The translations under genes were made by a program, and so were the position numbers. The notes under the pieces are model-generated. The model saw only the letters and a program-made list of their open reading frames with translations. It did not search any database and was not told the origin of the DNA. From Tethya wilhelma (lineage: Eukaryota; Porifera; Demospongiae; Tethyida; Tethyidae), in assembly GCA_964030475.1 (NCBI GenBank), contig CAXIPT010000038.1:103375-167374 (forward strand): a stretch of DNA of 64,000 nucleotides, read 5' to 3'. Positions 46,790 through 57,922 of the stretch are shown here, piece by piece. Within the stretch, counting starts at the first letter, position 1, and every line of letters begins with the position of its first letter.

Positions 46790-48190
46790 ATAGCTTTTAG
46801 GCACCAAACGAGTATAAAAGGACGTAGTTCGGATGAAGTCAAGTTGCACTGTACAGTTAAAGCTGGCTGAATGCCTTTTGTTTGTCTGGAAATCGCGTTC
46901 AAGTTTGTCAGTTAGGAAGGAAGAAAAGAAAACAAAATTGCACTGTTCTGGCTTCCCGCCAGCGCTCTCTCCAGAGTGCTCTAGAAAGTTTCTGTGAGTT
47001 TTGTTGATGTATGCAGTTAGAAAACTATCCAAGGGAGGCTTTGATGTCTGAAGGCTTAGCTGTCATTCTATGAAAGTTTATGAGCATAAACATTTTGTAT
47101 CATACGTACGGTAGTACGTATAGTAGGAATGGGCCGACTGTCCCACTGTAGACACAATACAAAATGTTGGCCACTATAAAAGTCTAGTCAAACGAAATTA
47201 AACCTTCAAAGTTAGTCAGAGGCTCTCACTGACAGATTACCAACTGCATGCAAGGTCTAAAACTCACAAAAAGTTTCCTCAGCACTCGTAGAGAGCGCTA
47301 GTGGGAAGCCACAATAGTGCCATTTTTGTTCTCTAACGTACGTACTTCCTTCCTAACTGACTTACTTGAAAAGAATTTCCAGAGAACCAGAATGTGTTGA
47401 ACCAACTTTGACAGCACAAAGTAAGTCTTGTTCATGGGTACTACATTCCTAGATACTCGTTTTCATCACAAATAGGCCTAAACAAAAACTAGAAAGCTTT
47501 GAAACTTAGTGTATAAATTCATGTACTTCAATTCAGCCATCTTTGCAGTTAGAGTTCAAAGGTCATTATCTATCCTCGTGGCATTATGCGCATGCGCATT
47601 AGCCTCCTTCAGTTAATGTAGTGCATGTAGCTGCTATACTCAGGCTTTTTGTAGGGACTAACCAGTCTCTAACAGTTTCCACACTATAGTGTTGAAAAAA
47701 GTGAATGAACAAGTAGTAAAAATTTCAAAAAATAAGTAGTGTAGGAATGGGCAGTGCGTTAAAAAGTATTGGAACAAGGCATGCCTCATTTTCGGCACAT
47801 GACTACTTCATTTTTTATACCCAGCTCTTGGCTGGCAGTCCAGTTTATTATAATAAGTTACCTATTTGTTATAATGAGTTTGCTCAACTGCTTAGCCTGC
47901 TGATTACAAAGTAGGAATTTGAACCAGTGCAATAGCTAAGGCACTGAAAAAATTATTATTGTACAGATCATTGCATGCATTTTAATTTTATGACACCAAG
48001 GAAAGATCCATATTAGGGATCAAAAATAAATCAAAAATGAAGTAGTCATGTGCCGAAAATGAGGCATGCCTTGTTCCAATACTTTTTAACGCACTGCCCA
48101 TTCCTACACTACTTATTTTTTGAAATTTTTACTACTTGTTGTGACTATGGGACAGTCGACCCATACGTACTATCGTACGTATGATAAATC
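46790..48190. mobile_element. Foldback / long inverted-repeat element cluster
   Basis: 46800-47095 and 47150-47480 are diverged inverted copies of the same sequence (CCAGCGCTCTCT, AGTTTCTGTGAGTTTT and inverse). 47098-48185 has its own ends: ATACGTACGGTAGTACGTAT with GGGCCGACTGTCCCA, mirrored by ATACGTACGATAGTACGTAT with GGGTCGACTGTCCCA. Inside, 47700-47815 and 48030-48140 form a hairpin with TGTAGGAATGGGCAGTGCGT and GGAACAAGGCATGCCTCA. There is no coding capacity. One N lies at 46759. Confidence 0.75.
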
Positions 48191-48305
48191 TAAGTCAATG
48201 ATAATCGTGGTTATTTGTGACAATCAAGATTAATTTTAAAACAATTTTATTAACTTAATTGCTTACTGTGTACAGTAGAGTCTCCCCTTTTTTGCATGCA
48301 TATAG

Positions 48306-50219
48306 TTCCCATTCAGCTGACATTCCGAGGTGTCTCCTACCCCAACAACAGTGTACTACCACTGAATGATGTTGGAGACTCCTCCACTGGCAGTGCTCTC
48401 TCCTGTGCTACTGAATTAAGTCGATGTTGTACAGTCACAGATCGATGGTTCTATCCAGATGGAACACGTATACCTGATAATACTGATTTCACCACATCTA
48501 GTCCACAAAATGGTACTGTATGGTTGAATCGTTTGAGCAACACTCAGTCTCCAACTGGATCATTCTGCTGTACACTACCTGATAACAGTCTTGAGATACA
48601 CAGAGTCTGTGTCAGTCTAGGTAAGGATTCCATTGATAGTGATATTTACTTTAATCACACAATCTCTCTCTTGTCTCAGTGACAGTCAGTGTCTCCCTCA
48701 CCCCCTCTTTGGCCAGTCCTGCTGTTGGTGATCAACACACACTGACCTGTACAGTGAGTGTCAATGGAGCTAACCTAGTTAACCCCACCATGACCTACCA
48801 GTGGTTTAAGGACAACACTGTGATCTCAGGTCAAACTCAATCAACTCTCTCCTTCTCTTCTCTCAGTCTCTCTGATGCTGGACTGTACAGATGTGATGTC
48901 ACTGTTAGTTCTGATAGTCTAAGTCAAGATATGATGAATGGGAGTAACACTCAAGATCTGACTCTTATGAGTAAGCTGTTCTCATCAAACTCTACAATCA
49001 ACATTATTCTGCCAACACTCTAACCTTTAGTCCCCCCTCCCACTTCTGTGACTGTAACCCCTTCTACCAGTGGAACCATCTTCACTGGCTCCTCTCTCAC
49101 TCTGACTTGTACTGTTGTACTCAGTTCAGCAATGGACACTATAACAGTGAACACAGTGTGGAGTGGACCAAATGGAGCATCATTCACTACCACCTCTGTT
49201 GCTACAAGGGATGGTACTACACTGATGTACACCAGTACAGCCACCTTCAACTCACTAGCAACAAGTGACTCTGTTGTCTACACCTGTACAGCTACTGTCA
49301 GTTCATCATCTCAGTACCTCGCTGACAGTAATCTAAGATTAGGAACATATAGCCTCACTGTTGGTATGATGAATGTTATGCCTTATAATAGACATGCATG
49401 ATTTTATTGACTCTCTTCTTTATCAATCCATATTAGTCGCCCCTCTCTCCTCTCCTACCGTTCTGACTACCACCTCAAACTCCACATCCATCAATATCAC
49501 TTGGAGCCAACCACAGGGAGAGGTTGTAGACAGTTATGAGATAACATACTCCTATCAGGGACCATGTCCTGATGCAGTAAGCTCCATTACTACCACCATT
49601 GATGGTAGTGTGAGAGAACACACAATGACTGGTTTGGAAGAGTTTAGTAACTACCTGGTCACTGTCACAGCTGTGAATGGAACAGGAAGGAGTGATAGTG
49701 CTGGTGTGAAAGTAGATACAGAAAGTGCAGGTATTATGCAAAACATCTAGCTACACGACAGTACACGTACTAGCTACATTTAGCTCAACAGCTATAAATA
49801 CATGCACCTTTCCAATTTCACACACTTTCTGTGCATCATGGTGTCTGTTGTTGTACCGCATGTTTGCATTCTGCTTTATGTGACCATATAGATACACATC
49901 TATGTTATTTTAGCTCCATCTGGTCCACCCCTATCACTCTCACTGCTGTCAGCATCCGTATTGAACATCACTATCCAATGGGAACCCATTAGGTGTCTGG
50001 ATACAAATGGTGACATTGATATTTATCGAGTGAGATATGGACTGGCCTCTAGCAGTGAAAGGAAGACAGCTTCCATAGCTATCACCATGACGATGCACAT
50101 TCTCGATGGCTTCTTCCAGCCAAGGATGAGTTACACCTTTGAAGTGAATGCCATCAACATAGGAAGATTCTTTATTAGTCCAGCTGCCTCTATTACTGTG
50201 GAAATACCAACACCTGAAG
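48306..50219 (+). CDS. Ig / FN3 ectodomain protein, internal exons
   Basis: Five exons, all starting and ending in phase 1: 48306-48620, 48680-48970, 49031-49363, 49437-49730, 49914-50219. Exon 1 encodes an extracellular cysteine-containing domain (CATELSRCCTVTDRWFYPDG). Exons 2 and 3 are Ig folds (LTCTVS...WFKDN...DAGLYRCDV; LTLTCTVV...VVYTCTATV). Exons 4 and 5 are FN3 folds (SINITWSQPQ...YEITYSY...VTVTAVNGTG; ITIQWEPI...YTFEVNAINIG). Such symmetric exons are easily shuffled in receptor ectodomains. No signal peptide, membrane helix, start or stop is visible, so the ends are missing or lie beyond recognisable exons. It may be a cell-surface or adhesion receptor, possibly once joined to a PTP or kinase. 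Confidence 0.75.
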
Positions 50220-50538
50220 GTATTATTATGTATGCGTGTATGAAATTAATCAACTTGACAGTTTATGACTTTTTTGTTTTTGTTTTTTTCCTATAAAATT
50301 TTATGCACTAATACAAGGGACAAACAATAGCAACAGTGCTGATCATGTGAATGCTCTATAGCTATAATATATAAAGTAATTACTATACATAAAACAACGT
50401 ACAAGACTAATACAGAGTATAACATAACAGATCGAGCTCGCAAGGTTACTTAAGGAATTCCAGTGTGCAATTGTGTGTGGGTAGAAAGAGTACTCGTATG
50501 CATCAGTATAAGCAAAGGGAACTTCAAATTGGGTGTCA

Positions 50539-51060
50539 CTAGTTGAACATTCTTGGTCCTTGGTAATTCCTGGGAGTCAATACTGACTCAGTATCAGGAA
50601 GATAACACAACCCATGAATAATCTTAAACAGCAAACCAAGTTTGAGATCAATTCTCCTCTCTTGAAGAGTTTGTAATTCAAACAAATCAATTAAGTCTTG
50701 ATAGCTCGCATCCCATCTATATATGAAGCACTCTTCAAAGCTAACTTCTGCATGAGCTTTTTCTAGTTTTGTTTTATCTTTCACTAGATAAGGACCCCAG
50801 ATTTGAAAAGCATACTCCAAGTGGGGTCGCACCAGACTGAGATAGCGCTGCTTAAGGCAGAACCATAGAATCTCTGGTAGAGCAAACCAAGGATTTTCAT
50901 TGCTTTGGAATAAATGTTATAATCTATATGTGTAGCCCAAGTGAGATTGTTGGAAAGAATCACTCGTGATCCCAAATTTTTGTACCATTCCACCTTCTCC
51001 AGGAAAGTGTCTTGTAGCTGCAGTGTTGATGGTGGGAGTGTAGGATTACGTTTGAGAGAC
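50539..51060 (-). mobile_element. Non-LTR retrotransposon (LINE) fragment, RT 3' end
   Basis: On the minus strand, WATHIDYNIYSKAMKILGLL (about 50870-50930), RPHLEYAFQIWGPYLVKD (about 50777-50830) and DLIDLFELQTLQERRIDLKL (about 50630-50695) are typical of the thumb region and C-terminus of LINE reverse transcriptases. The pieces are in different frames, so it is a dead 3' fragment. Confidence 0.75.
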
Positions 51061-51624
51061 TCATGTAATACGTATTACAGTTCGTTTGATTGAATGTCTT
51101 GTAGTTTGCACTAGCCCATTGATCAACTATTAGGGCCCAGCATATTATGATCCAACTTTTTGTTATTATGCTATGCTCCAGTGCTCACAAAAGCACTGAA
51201 TTATGCTCTCGAATACTACCAATTATGCTCATCAGTATGTTCACTACATCTCATTTTCCTGGACCCAGGTGCAACTTTTTTTATAGTTCAGAACCCATTC
51301 TAATTGAAAGTGAGAATCTGAAGTAGTATTAATTGACTTTTAAAAATTATGTCAGATTCTATTCCACTTTTCCTAGACCATATGCAGCATGCAGACCTAC
51401 AACTATAATAGCAAGTAGTTTTTTCTCGTGACCTCTACACAGAGGTCATGAGATACAGGTTACAGTAGCAAGACTATTCTTGCATCAATGTACTATTATG
51501 CTAGCATTATGCTCAGTGCTTGCAAGTATCTATTATGCTCAAAATTATGCTAGCATAAAATGCTGAGGCCTAAAGACTAATAATTGTTTCCTGTATTACT
51601 ATTACTTTTAATACTTACTATTAC

Positions 51625-51795
51625 TAATAATAATAGTAAAAATTTCAAAAAAATAAGTAGTGTAGGAATGGGCAGTGCGGTAAAAAGCATTGGAACAAGG
51701 CATGTCTCAATTTCGGCACATGACTACTTCATTTTTGATTTATTTTTGATCCCTAATATGGATCTTTCCTTGGTGTCATAAAATTAAAATGCATG
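51625..51795. mobile_element. Half copy of the foldback family
   Basis: GTGTAGGAATGGGCAGTGCG, GGAACAAGGCATGTCTCAAT, CACATGACTACTTCATTTTT and ATATGGATCTTTCCTTGGTG match, inverted, the right arm near 47960-48140. Confidence 0.75.
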
Positions 51796-51987
51796 CAATT
51801 ATATATCTGTACTACGTACGNGAAGAATTCTGCACACACTCTAATAGCCATTTCATCTTGTTTGCGTTCTTTTTACGATTTAGCCACTCCTTGTCTCATT
51901 ACATTTCCAATGTTTTTTTATACTTGTTAAATTATGTTTACTTTGTTCTTTGTGTCTAACTACTTCATTGTGATGACATTTTTAAGG

Positions 51988-52063
51988 AGTAGGCGAAATG
52001 GTACTGGTCATCACTTAGTAGGCGAAATGGGAGTAGGCAAAACGGGAGTAGACGAAATGGGAC
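51988..52063. repeat. Short GTAGGCGAAATGGGA minisatellite
   Basis: Four variants of AGTAGGCGAAATGG occur within 76 bases. They show no coding or regulatory meaning that I can name. Confidence 0.7.
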
Positions 52064-52099
52064 CAATTCTTTTTACTGAATCAGCAAATTTTAACTCTT

Positions 52100-53300
52100 T
52101 AGGGCCTAAATTTATTATGCATATTTAATTAGATTTTATGAATATTTAATTAACCTTGGTTTTTGTACATTTTTGTTTTTGCTTTAGCCTTAGTCACTCT
52201 CTTTTGTAGCTAGTTGAGCTTAGCTATGGTTGTACTAAGCCATGGCTATATCAAATTAGTTCTAAGTTAGCTTTTATTAACTTAAAAGCCTGCAAAAACG
52301 GAAGGGGTCAAAGTTCGCCAAACGACCTGCATACTTTAGGCTTTTTTTCCAGCTTCAAGAGCAGCACTGCAAAAGCGCTTGCATGCAGGTATAGCCTAAG
52401 CCTCCCTGCATCTCTATAGCTAGCGTCAAGCTTCTCCTGCTAAGCACTAAGAAAAAAACTTGAGTTTAAAACCAAAGGTCACGATCTCGCCGCGATCGCG
52501 ACCTTTGAACTCTAAAGCTTATATCTCCCCTCCCACTAATCAGACCTGACTCTTACTTAGTATTTTAGTAGAGCACTTCCTTACCTAACTGCACAGCAAG
52601 TCTAAAGCTAATAGCTCAAACGCTATGGCTATAAAATAAAAAATGCGAAAAATCGCAGATTACGCGATCGTAGAATACGCGCGTGCGACTTTTGGCGCTG
52701 TCGGCCCTAAAGAGTTAAAAGTACATCTAGAACTGACAGCTGCATGTTTTGGGACGAATTATATCTGAAAGAGCTAAAAGAAATGCAACTTCACATTTTT
52801 ATATTGAAATTTTTTTTTGCTTCTTTAAGAACTTATAAAAAGCAGTTTCTATTTAATGCACACCATTTCAAGACTTATAATTGCAACACAAAGCAAAATA
52901 AAAATGTTAAAAATGTTAAGATGTAGATTATGTTGACTGAAATATTGAAACTGAAAAAAACTTCTTAGTTAGGGTAAAATGCGTACTTTTCTATGGTGGC
53001 CGAGAAGTACCCTCTGCCACCCGCCATCGCCACTTTAATCCGCGAGCGGTATTTCACTTCTGTTTGCGGTATTTTGATGAGCCGCTCACGGTATAATGAA
53101 GTTCCGCTAACAGTGATTTTTTTCTGCATACCTTTTTTGTCTATTTACTAAGAGTTGCCACCAGCGGCCCTTGTAAATCTGCCGCTGGTGGCTTTTGCTT
53201 GCTACCGCTGGCGGTACTATGATAGGCAGTTCGGGATCATACTGCCCACGCACAGAAGTAAACCTTGCCGCCACAGCCGCCTAAGCTGAATTTAGAGGTC
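52100..53300. other. Non-coding region
   Basis: AT-rich to about 52970, then a GC-richer stretch with repeated GCCGCT/GCGGTA phrases (about 53020-53230). It includes palindrome-like CGATCTCGCCGCGATCG at about 52482-52498 and a DR1-like GACCTTTGAAC at about 52499. No gene is seen. Confidence 0.35.
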
Positions 53301-53308
53301 AATTCTAA

Positions 53309-53567
53309 ATGGAGCCCACTTTTGACTTTTGGACACGATCGAGGCCCATAATGGCAGATGATGAGACATCTCCCTCCAAAGTACTGATGGATCTCTCACT
53401 CTTTCTCAGTGACAATGCAGAGAAACTAAGGAGAATGGCCAGTTCATCCCGATCCAGGTAGCAGTCTGTTTCCTCCAACTGGTCTTACAGTATGGGGGCG
53501 GGTTACAGGCTGTCGAGCAGTACGAGTCAGCAGTATGGTTCATCATCCAATTCTGAAAAAGAAAAAG
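53309..53567 (+). pseudogene. Ser-rich exon with one in-frame stop
   Basis: From ATG 53309 the frame reads MEPTFDFWTRSRPIMADDE, continues to RMASSSRSR, meets TAG at 53459-53461, and continues in the same frame with QSVSSNWSYSMGAGYRL to a donor (AAAAAG|GTTAGT, exon end 53567). The stop is followed by CAG, so a single C-to-T change of CAG could have made it. Alternatively, translation ends here or a donor at 53457 (CCAG|GTAGC) is used. No family is recognised. Confidence 0.35.
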
Positions 53568-53880
53568 GTTAGTAAAAACAATACAGCCAATTAATAAAAG
53601 TTTCTATTTTGATTGTAATACAAATAATTCATTTTAACTCTATGTACACTCTTTGTCGTAATTAGTCTCGTGCCCAGCCCCTTTTTTTCCCTTTTACATC
53701 GGGCGGGCGGGAAAAAAAAGGGTCTGGCCAAGTTCGCATGCGCAACTCGTTCTAACTGGTCCAGGAATTTCTCGGACCGATAATTTATTCATAGTCATAA
53801 GAGGGTGCTAACACGAAAACTGTATACGCTAAGGTATACGGACGGTTTGCCTGGCCGTTTTTGCCCGACGTGATAGAAAG

Positions 53881-54306
53881 ATGGCGATGAATTTCCAGTG
53901 TAGTTTGTGTAAATGCAACGTGCCTGACAAGCGAAGAAGAAGGAAGCTCCATGGAGACAGCTGCAAAGCTCTCAAGGAACAGTTGGAGAGTGTATCATTA
54001 GTCCAATTTGAAGACACGAGAGATCCGAATGCATATTTGTGTTCAGAGTGTGAGAAGCAGGTTGCATCAGTCACAATTTTAGTTAAGAAACTCTCTTCTA
54101 TAAAGAAACTGATAAGGCAGAAGATACAGCAACTCAGGCCGCTACAAGAGCCATCACCATCTGAGCCTGCAGGCATGGAGACTGAGAGTAAGCCAAGTCC
54201 ATCAAAGCGTGCTAGGCTGTTGACTGCCGAGGGTGGTGTAGATGAGCCAGGAACCTGTCAAGTCTGTCATCCCAGGAAAGGAAGGATTTGCCGTCTGTTA
54301 ACGTAA
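53881..54306 (+). CDS. Zinc-finger-like ORF, 141 residues
   Basis: An open frame from ATG 53881 to TAA has CxxC pairs: CSLCKC near the start, CSEC near residue 60 and CQVC near residue 122. The middle is basic and helical (KKLSSIKKLIRQKIQQL) and the distal part is Pro/Ser-rich with a KRAR basic motif. The spacing resembles a small metal-binding domain followed by a coiled coil, as in ZAD/THAP-like transposon or regulator proteins. The copy at 61558-61926 is the same module at the head of a DUF6589-like gene, so this may be the solo 5' part of a mobile-element gene. Confidence 0.5.
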   Translation: MAMNFQCSLCKCNVPDKRRRRKLHGDSCKALKEQLESVSLVQFEDTRDPNAYLCSECEKQVASVTILVKKLSSIKKLIRQKIQQLRPLQEPSPSEPAGMETESKPSPSKRARLLTAEGGVDEPGTCQVCHPRKGRICRLLT

Positions 54307-54501
54307 TTTAGTTTGCATTGCTATGTGTATGTTAAATTATATGATNAAGTTTTAACTCTCTCCTACTAAGTCCAGTGTCCTCTTCTTCTTACATTTTTAC
54401 TAAAGCAAGCTTAGATATCGTGGATGCTATTAGATATATACACTCAGGATCTTAGTACCGTAAGCTGTTCTAATCTTAAATTTTTACTATCCATTCATTT
54501 T

Positions 54502-54548
54502 GGTGGTTGGTTGGTTGGTTGGTTGGTTGGTTGGTTGGTTGGTTGGTT

Positions 54549-54591
<43 letters not shown>
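54502..54591. repeat. (GGTT)n-(GT)n compound microsatellite
   Basis: About eleven TTGG units change directly into about twenty GT units. It abuts the dispersed TTGTCTCACGCAATCAGTT block at 54590. Confidence 0.9.
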
Positions 54592-54592
<1 letters not shown>

Positions 54593-54655
54593 GTCTCACG
54601 CAATCAGTTTTAGTGACTTTTTGTATTTTGTTTTCAAAGAAATGGTGCGTGCATT
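54590..54655. repeat. Dispersed block, copy 2 of TTGTCTC(G/A)CGCAATCAGTT
   Basis: TTGTCTCACGCAATCAGTTT, then AGTGACTTTTTGTATTTTGT, matching 38213-38269. Confidence 0.7.
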
Positions 54656-55370
54656 GATTGTGTTTTTAATCTCTTGTGTATATATGCTTTGTGTATTGAA
54701 TTATTTGGCCGCATTGTCATTTATAGCACTGGTGACTGTGGAGGTTAATTGGGATGAAATTTCAAATTCAAACAGAGCATCCTGCATTGCATGACTGCAT
54801 ATAATCATTCACATGACCCACCGGCAATATATAATATCATATCATATCATATCATATGATATCGTATCATGTAGATACCTTTACCTTCATTGTTGTATCT
54901 ATAATGGTATGAACGTAAATTCCTGTACCCATTAGTGGTCAGGCAGTAACTAAGGGTGTATATACTCTTGGTGTATAGTGTGCATGCAGTACATTGTGAG
55001 TGTTGTCAACATGTCCATGTATATTGCAAGATGCACGTTGTGACATGATTACTTAAGTTGAAGATGTATTTGAGGACTGAGTAGCCGAGGAGATTCTTTT
55101 GAAGTAAGGCTATAGTATAACACCACTATTATAATATTACATATCGATATCTGTGTATGCAGTGTATGACTTGCACAGATTTATTAATTTTGTTTGGATA
55201 CACTGGCTGGCCAAACTCTTCACATTTTCTCTCCCTGTGAGCAAGAGTCTGACTAGCCAGACTACTCAGACTATAGTTATTGTTTAACAATAAAATTATA
55301 GAAAGTAGCTATACATATATATATAGCTATATGCTGCTGCTGATCTATACAGCTGCTGACACTACTCTTC
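54656..55370. other. Non-coding region
   Basis: Contains a short (ATATC)n run (about 54830-54875) and a CTGGCTGGCCA...TCTGACTAGCCAGAC stretch (about 55205-55262) that loosely resembles the ends of the 38539-40192 element. No gene is seen. Confidence 0.35.
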
Positions 55371-55371
55371 T

Positions 55372-56950
55372 TTGTTGCAGCTGCTATCAGTTTCAAGGCT
55401 TCTAAAAAATGGTAATGACAGTATTATAGTGTTTCTCCCCACACTGCTAGTACTAAGTCCCCCAGCTTCAATGTTTGTAACAACATCTGTACCTGAACGT
55501 GAGCTAACAAGTGGGACTGGAACACTGAATGTTGATGGTATGTTACTATTAATATTAATTTTTGTCTCTACCACAGTCTATATTGATTGTTTTATTCAGT
55601 TCTTGCTGCTCCTGATGTGGTCATTACTTCCTCTGGTAATCCTGCTCCTGGCCGGCCTCTCTCTCTGACCTGCACTGCTACAGTGGTTGCTAACCTGGGA
55701 GTCCCTCCCAGTCTAGAGTGGCTGATGGGAGGAGAGCTCCTCACTGGTGGTGATGGTGTCACTGTTGAACCAACACAGAGGAATGGAGTTACTTCCACTA
55801 AAGTTATCAGGTTCCCTTCACTGACCTCAGCTCATGGAGGGCAGTGCACCTGTAGAGCCAGGATTGTCAATTGGAATCTCTAATCTTGATGGTACAGACC
55901 AGTACAATGTTGCTGTATCAAGTAAGTCACATGTATATAGCATCCAATGTGTAATAACTATGTTCATATCATTGCAGGTCATCTCATATCTCATCACTGT
56001 AGTTCCTCCCCCTCAAGTGACCATCTCTAGATCAGGTGAACCAATTCATGGAACGAACTTTATATTAACTTGTTCAGCTGTATTGAGCCAGTTCCTCAAC
56101 ACTCCTCACACTGTGACCTATGAGGACGTATCACTGTCTCTGCTTCAAGTGGAATTCTATCTTATCAACCTCTTCACAACATTGACACTGATGGTGGCAG
56201 TCATACACCTGTACAGCTACTGTGACTACTACTTCAGCAAATAGTGACTATTGTAACAGATGAAGAAGATTCTGCTTTATTGGTTGATGTTCAACGTAAG
56301 TTGACTTAATATACAGTTTAAATTGGTGAAAAATATCACAGTAACATTTGTAAATATTCACAGCTCCACCCAGCCCGACTGTCCTACCAGTGGATGTACA
56401 GAGAGATGAATGTGCACGAGTATTAATAGTGATGTTAACTTACAGTGCAACAGTTGTGAACAACTTTGCTGAATCTCCTCTCTTAGCCTGGTTGGTCATG
56501 CAGGAGGTCCAAGATGGCAGCAATGGTTTGGTGCTAGGAGGACCTGGTGAACTGGTATTCAATGATGTCACTGAAAACAACATGGATGACTACACATGCC
56601 GTGCTTGTGTGGATGTTGAATCAGTTGGCATCATGGATCTTTGCAGCAATAGCACTGTAACACTGGTATGTATGGAGGACATTGATTATCGAATGCTAAT
56701 AGATTTATCTCTCTTTTGTTTCCCTTAGCTCCTGCTCAAGTTGAAGACTTGGTCTGTTCAAGGATCTCTTCAACCGTCTGAGTTGAGTGTTTCTTGGACT
56801 GATTCTAGGCTACCTGAGGAAGAACTAGTGCAGTACAGAGTGGAGGTTTTGATGTATGAGCAAGCCGATAGTGCCAGACAAGTTAGTACCACTTCCTTGG
56901 GAACACGGTCACTGGATCAAAACACTAGCTGTTATTATTGATGAACTTGG
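55372..56950 (+). pseudogene. Decayed Ig / FN3 receptor gene
   Basis: Ig exon 55600-55880 (SLTCTATVVANLGVPPSLEW, HGGQCTCRARI) loses frame near 55865, and the last strand (TDQYNVAVS) continues in another frame. Ig-like 56010-56245 (FILTCSAVLSQFLNTPHTV) breaks at least twice before its second Cys. A third Ig at 56363-56668 (DDYTCRACVDVES) and an FN3-like exon at 56730-56950 (LSVSWTDSRLPEEELVQYRV) have better frames. The layout parallels 48306-50219 but similarity between the two is domain-level only. It is probably a damaged paralogue or the damaged continuation of the same gene. The donor at 56950/56951 starts a palindrome. Confidence 0.65.
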
Positions 56951-57117
56951 TAAGTTAGTAGGTATATACTTGATTGACTCAATCAAGTATATACCTACTA
57001 ACTCAATCAAGTATATACCTACTAACTTATAAATCTATTAGCATTCGATAATCAATGTCCTCCATACATACCAGTGTTACAGTGCTATTGCTGCAAAGAT
57101 CCATGATGCCAACTGAT
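56620..57117. repeat. Inverted duplication around an 80-bp palindrome
   Basis: 56620-56708 and 57029-57117 are perfect inverted copies of 89 bases. The second copy begins exactly where a palindrome ends: TAAGTTAGTAGGTATATACT... at 56951-56977 is inverted at 57003-57029, with another inverted copy of the arm between them. The segment includes the Ig exon end and its donor. Confidence 0.9.
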
Positions 57118-57849
57118 ATGCACTGGCATATGAAGAAGTTTGTGATCATTTTTGACAATTCACAGCTTGTCACACCTTTTGACATTGGAAAATGGCCAAA
57201 ATTGTCTCATTTGCATGTTTTTCTTGAATATTCTTTTCTATGATTGATATTTCAAATTTTCCAACACATTGTAAGGTTGTTCAGTCCTCCTTCTATCTGA
57301 TGATGTTTAATATGTTTGGTATTTGTCTTATTTTCCCTCGGCAAATTTCACTTGAAAGAGACAACTCTACCCATTCAATGTATTGCAACTGAGCTGGCAG
57401 ATCCAACAACCCTTTACTTTTTTCTAAATTTTCTCCAATTTTAAGAATTTAATGAAAAATTGCAACACGTGGTGATGTTGTTTAGAGCTTTAGCTTACTT
57501 TTTGCCAATAGTTGTGTTAAGAAAAAGTGAGTTTATAGTGCGGCAAAATTGGATGAAAGTTCAGTTTGAAGGTTCTTGGTAGCATTACTCATGTACATTG
57601 AGCAGTGATAGTCGCACCTTGGTCCTCAGTTCTCACTAATTGCCGGCCACCTGCTGGATCAAAAGGTCACTAATTTGCAGTTCAGGGAGGACATGGCCGT
57701 TTTGAGGGTAAACTTCTTTATATGTTTGAGAGATGTAACATCTGTTGAACGGTGGTAAATGCATATCTGGTGTTTTCAATTCAAAACTCATTTCATTTAC
57801 AATTGAATTGAATGCTGAGAGCCAAGAAAGATATCCCAGAAAAAATCTG
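57118..57849. other. Non-coding region
   Basis: No gene or repeat with clear ends is seen between the inverted duplication and the tRNA-shaped gene. Confidence 0.35.
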
Positions 57850-57922
57850 AGACTCAGCTGGGAATCGAACCCAAGACCTCCCGATTGCTAGTCAGGTGCT
57901 CTTACCACTAAGCCACTGAGTG
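57850..57922 (-). tRNA. tRNA-shaped gene, anticodon AGC (Ala by anticodon)
   Basis: On the minus strand a 73-base cloverleaf folds: acceptor CACTCAG/CTGAGTC (six of seven pairs), D stem GCTT/GAGC with AGTGGTAA loop, anticodon stem CCTGA/TCGGG with loop CTAGCAA, variable loop AGGTC, T stem TTGGG/CCCAG with loop TTCGATT, then T73. A run of six T (57840-57845) lies five bases downstream as a Pol III stop. The 3:70 pair is C-G rather than the G-U that marks alanine tRNAs, and the first acceptor pair is mismatched. It could therefore be a tRNA-derived SINE head or pseudogene. Confidence 0.6.
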
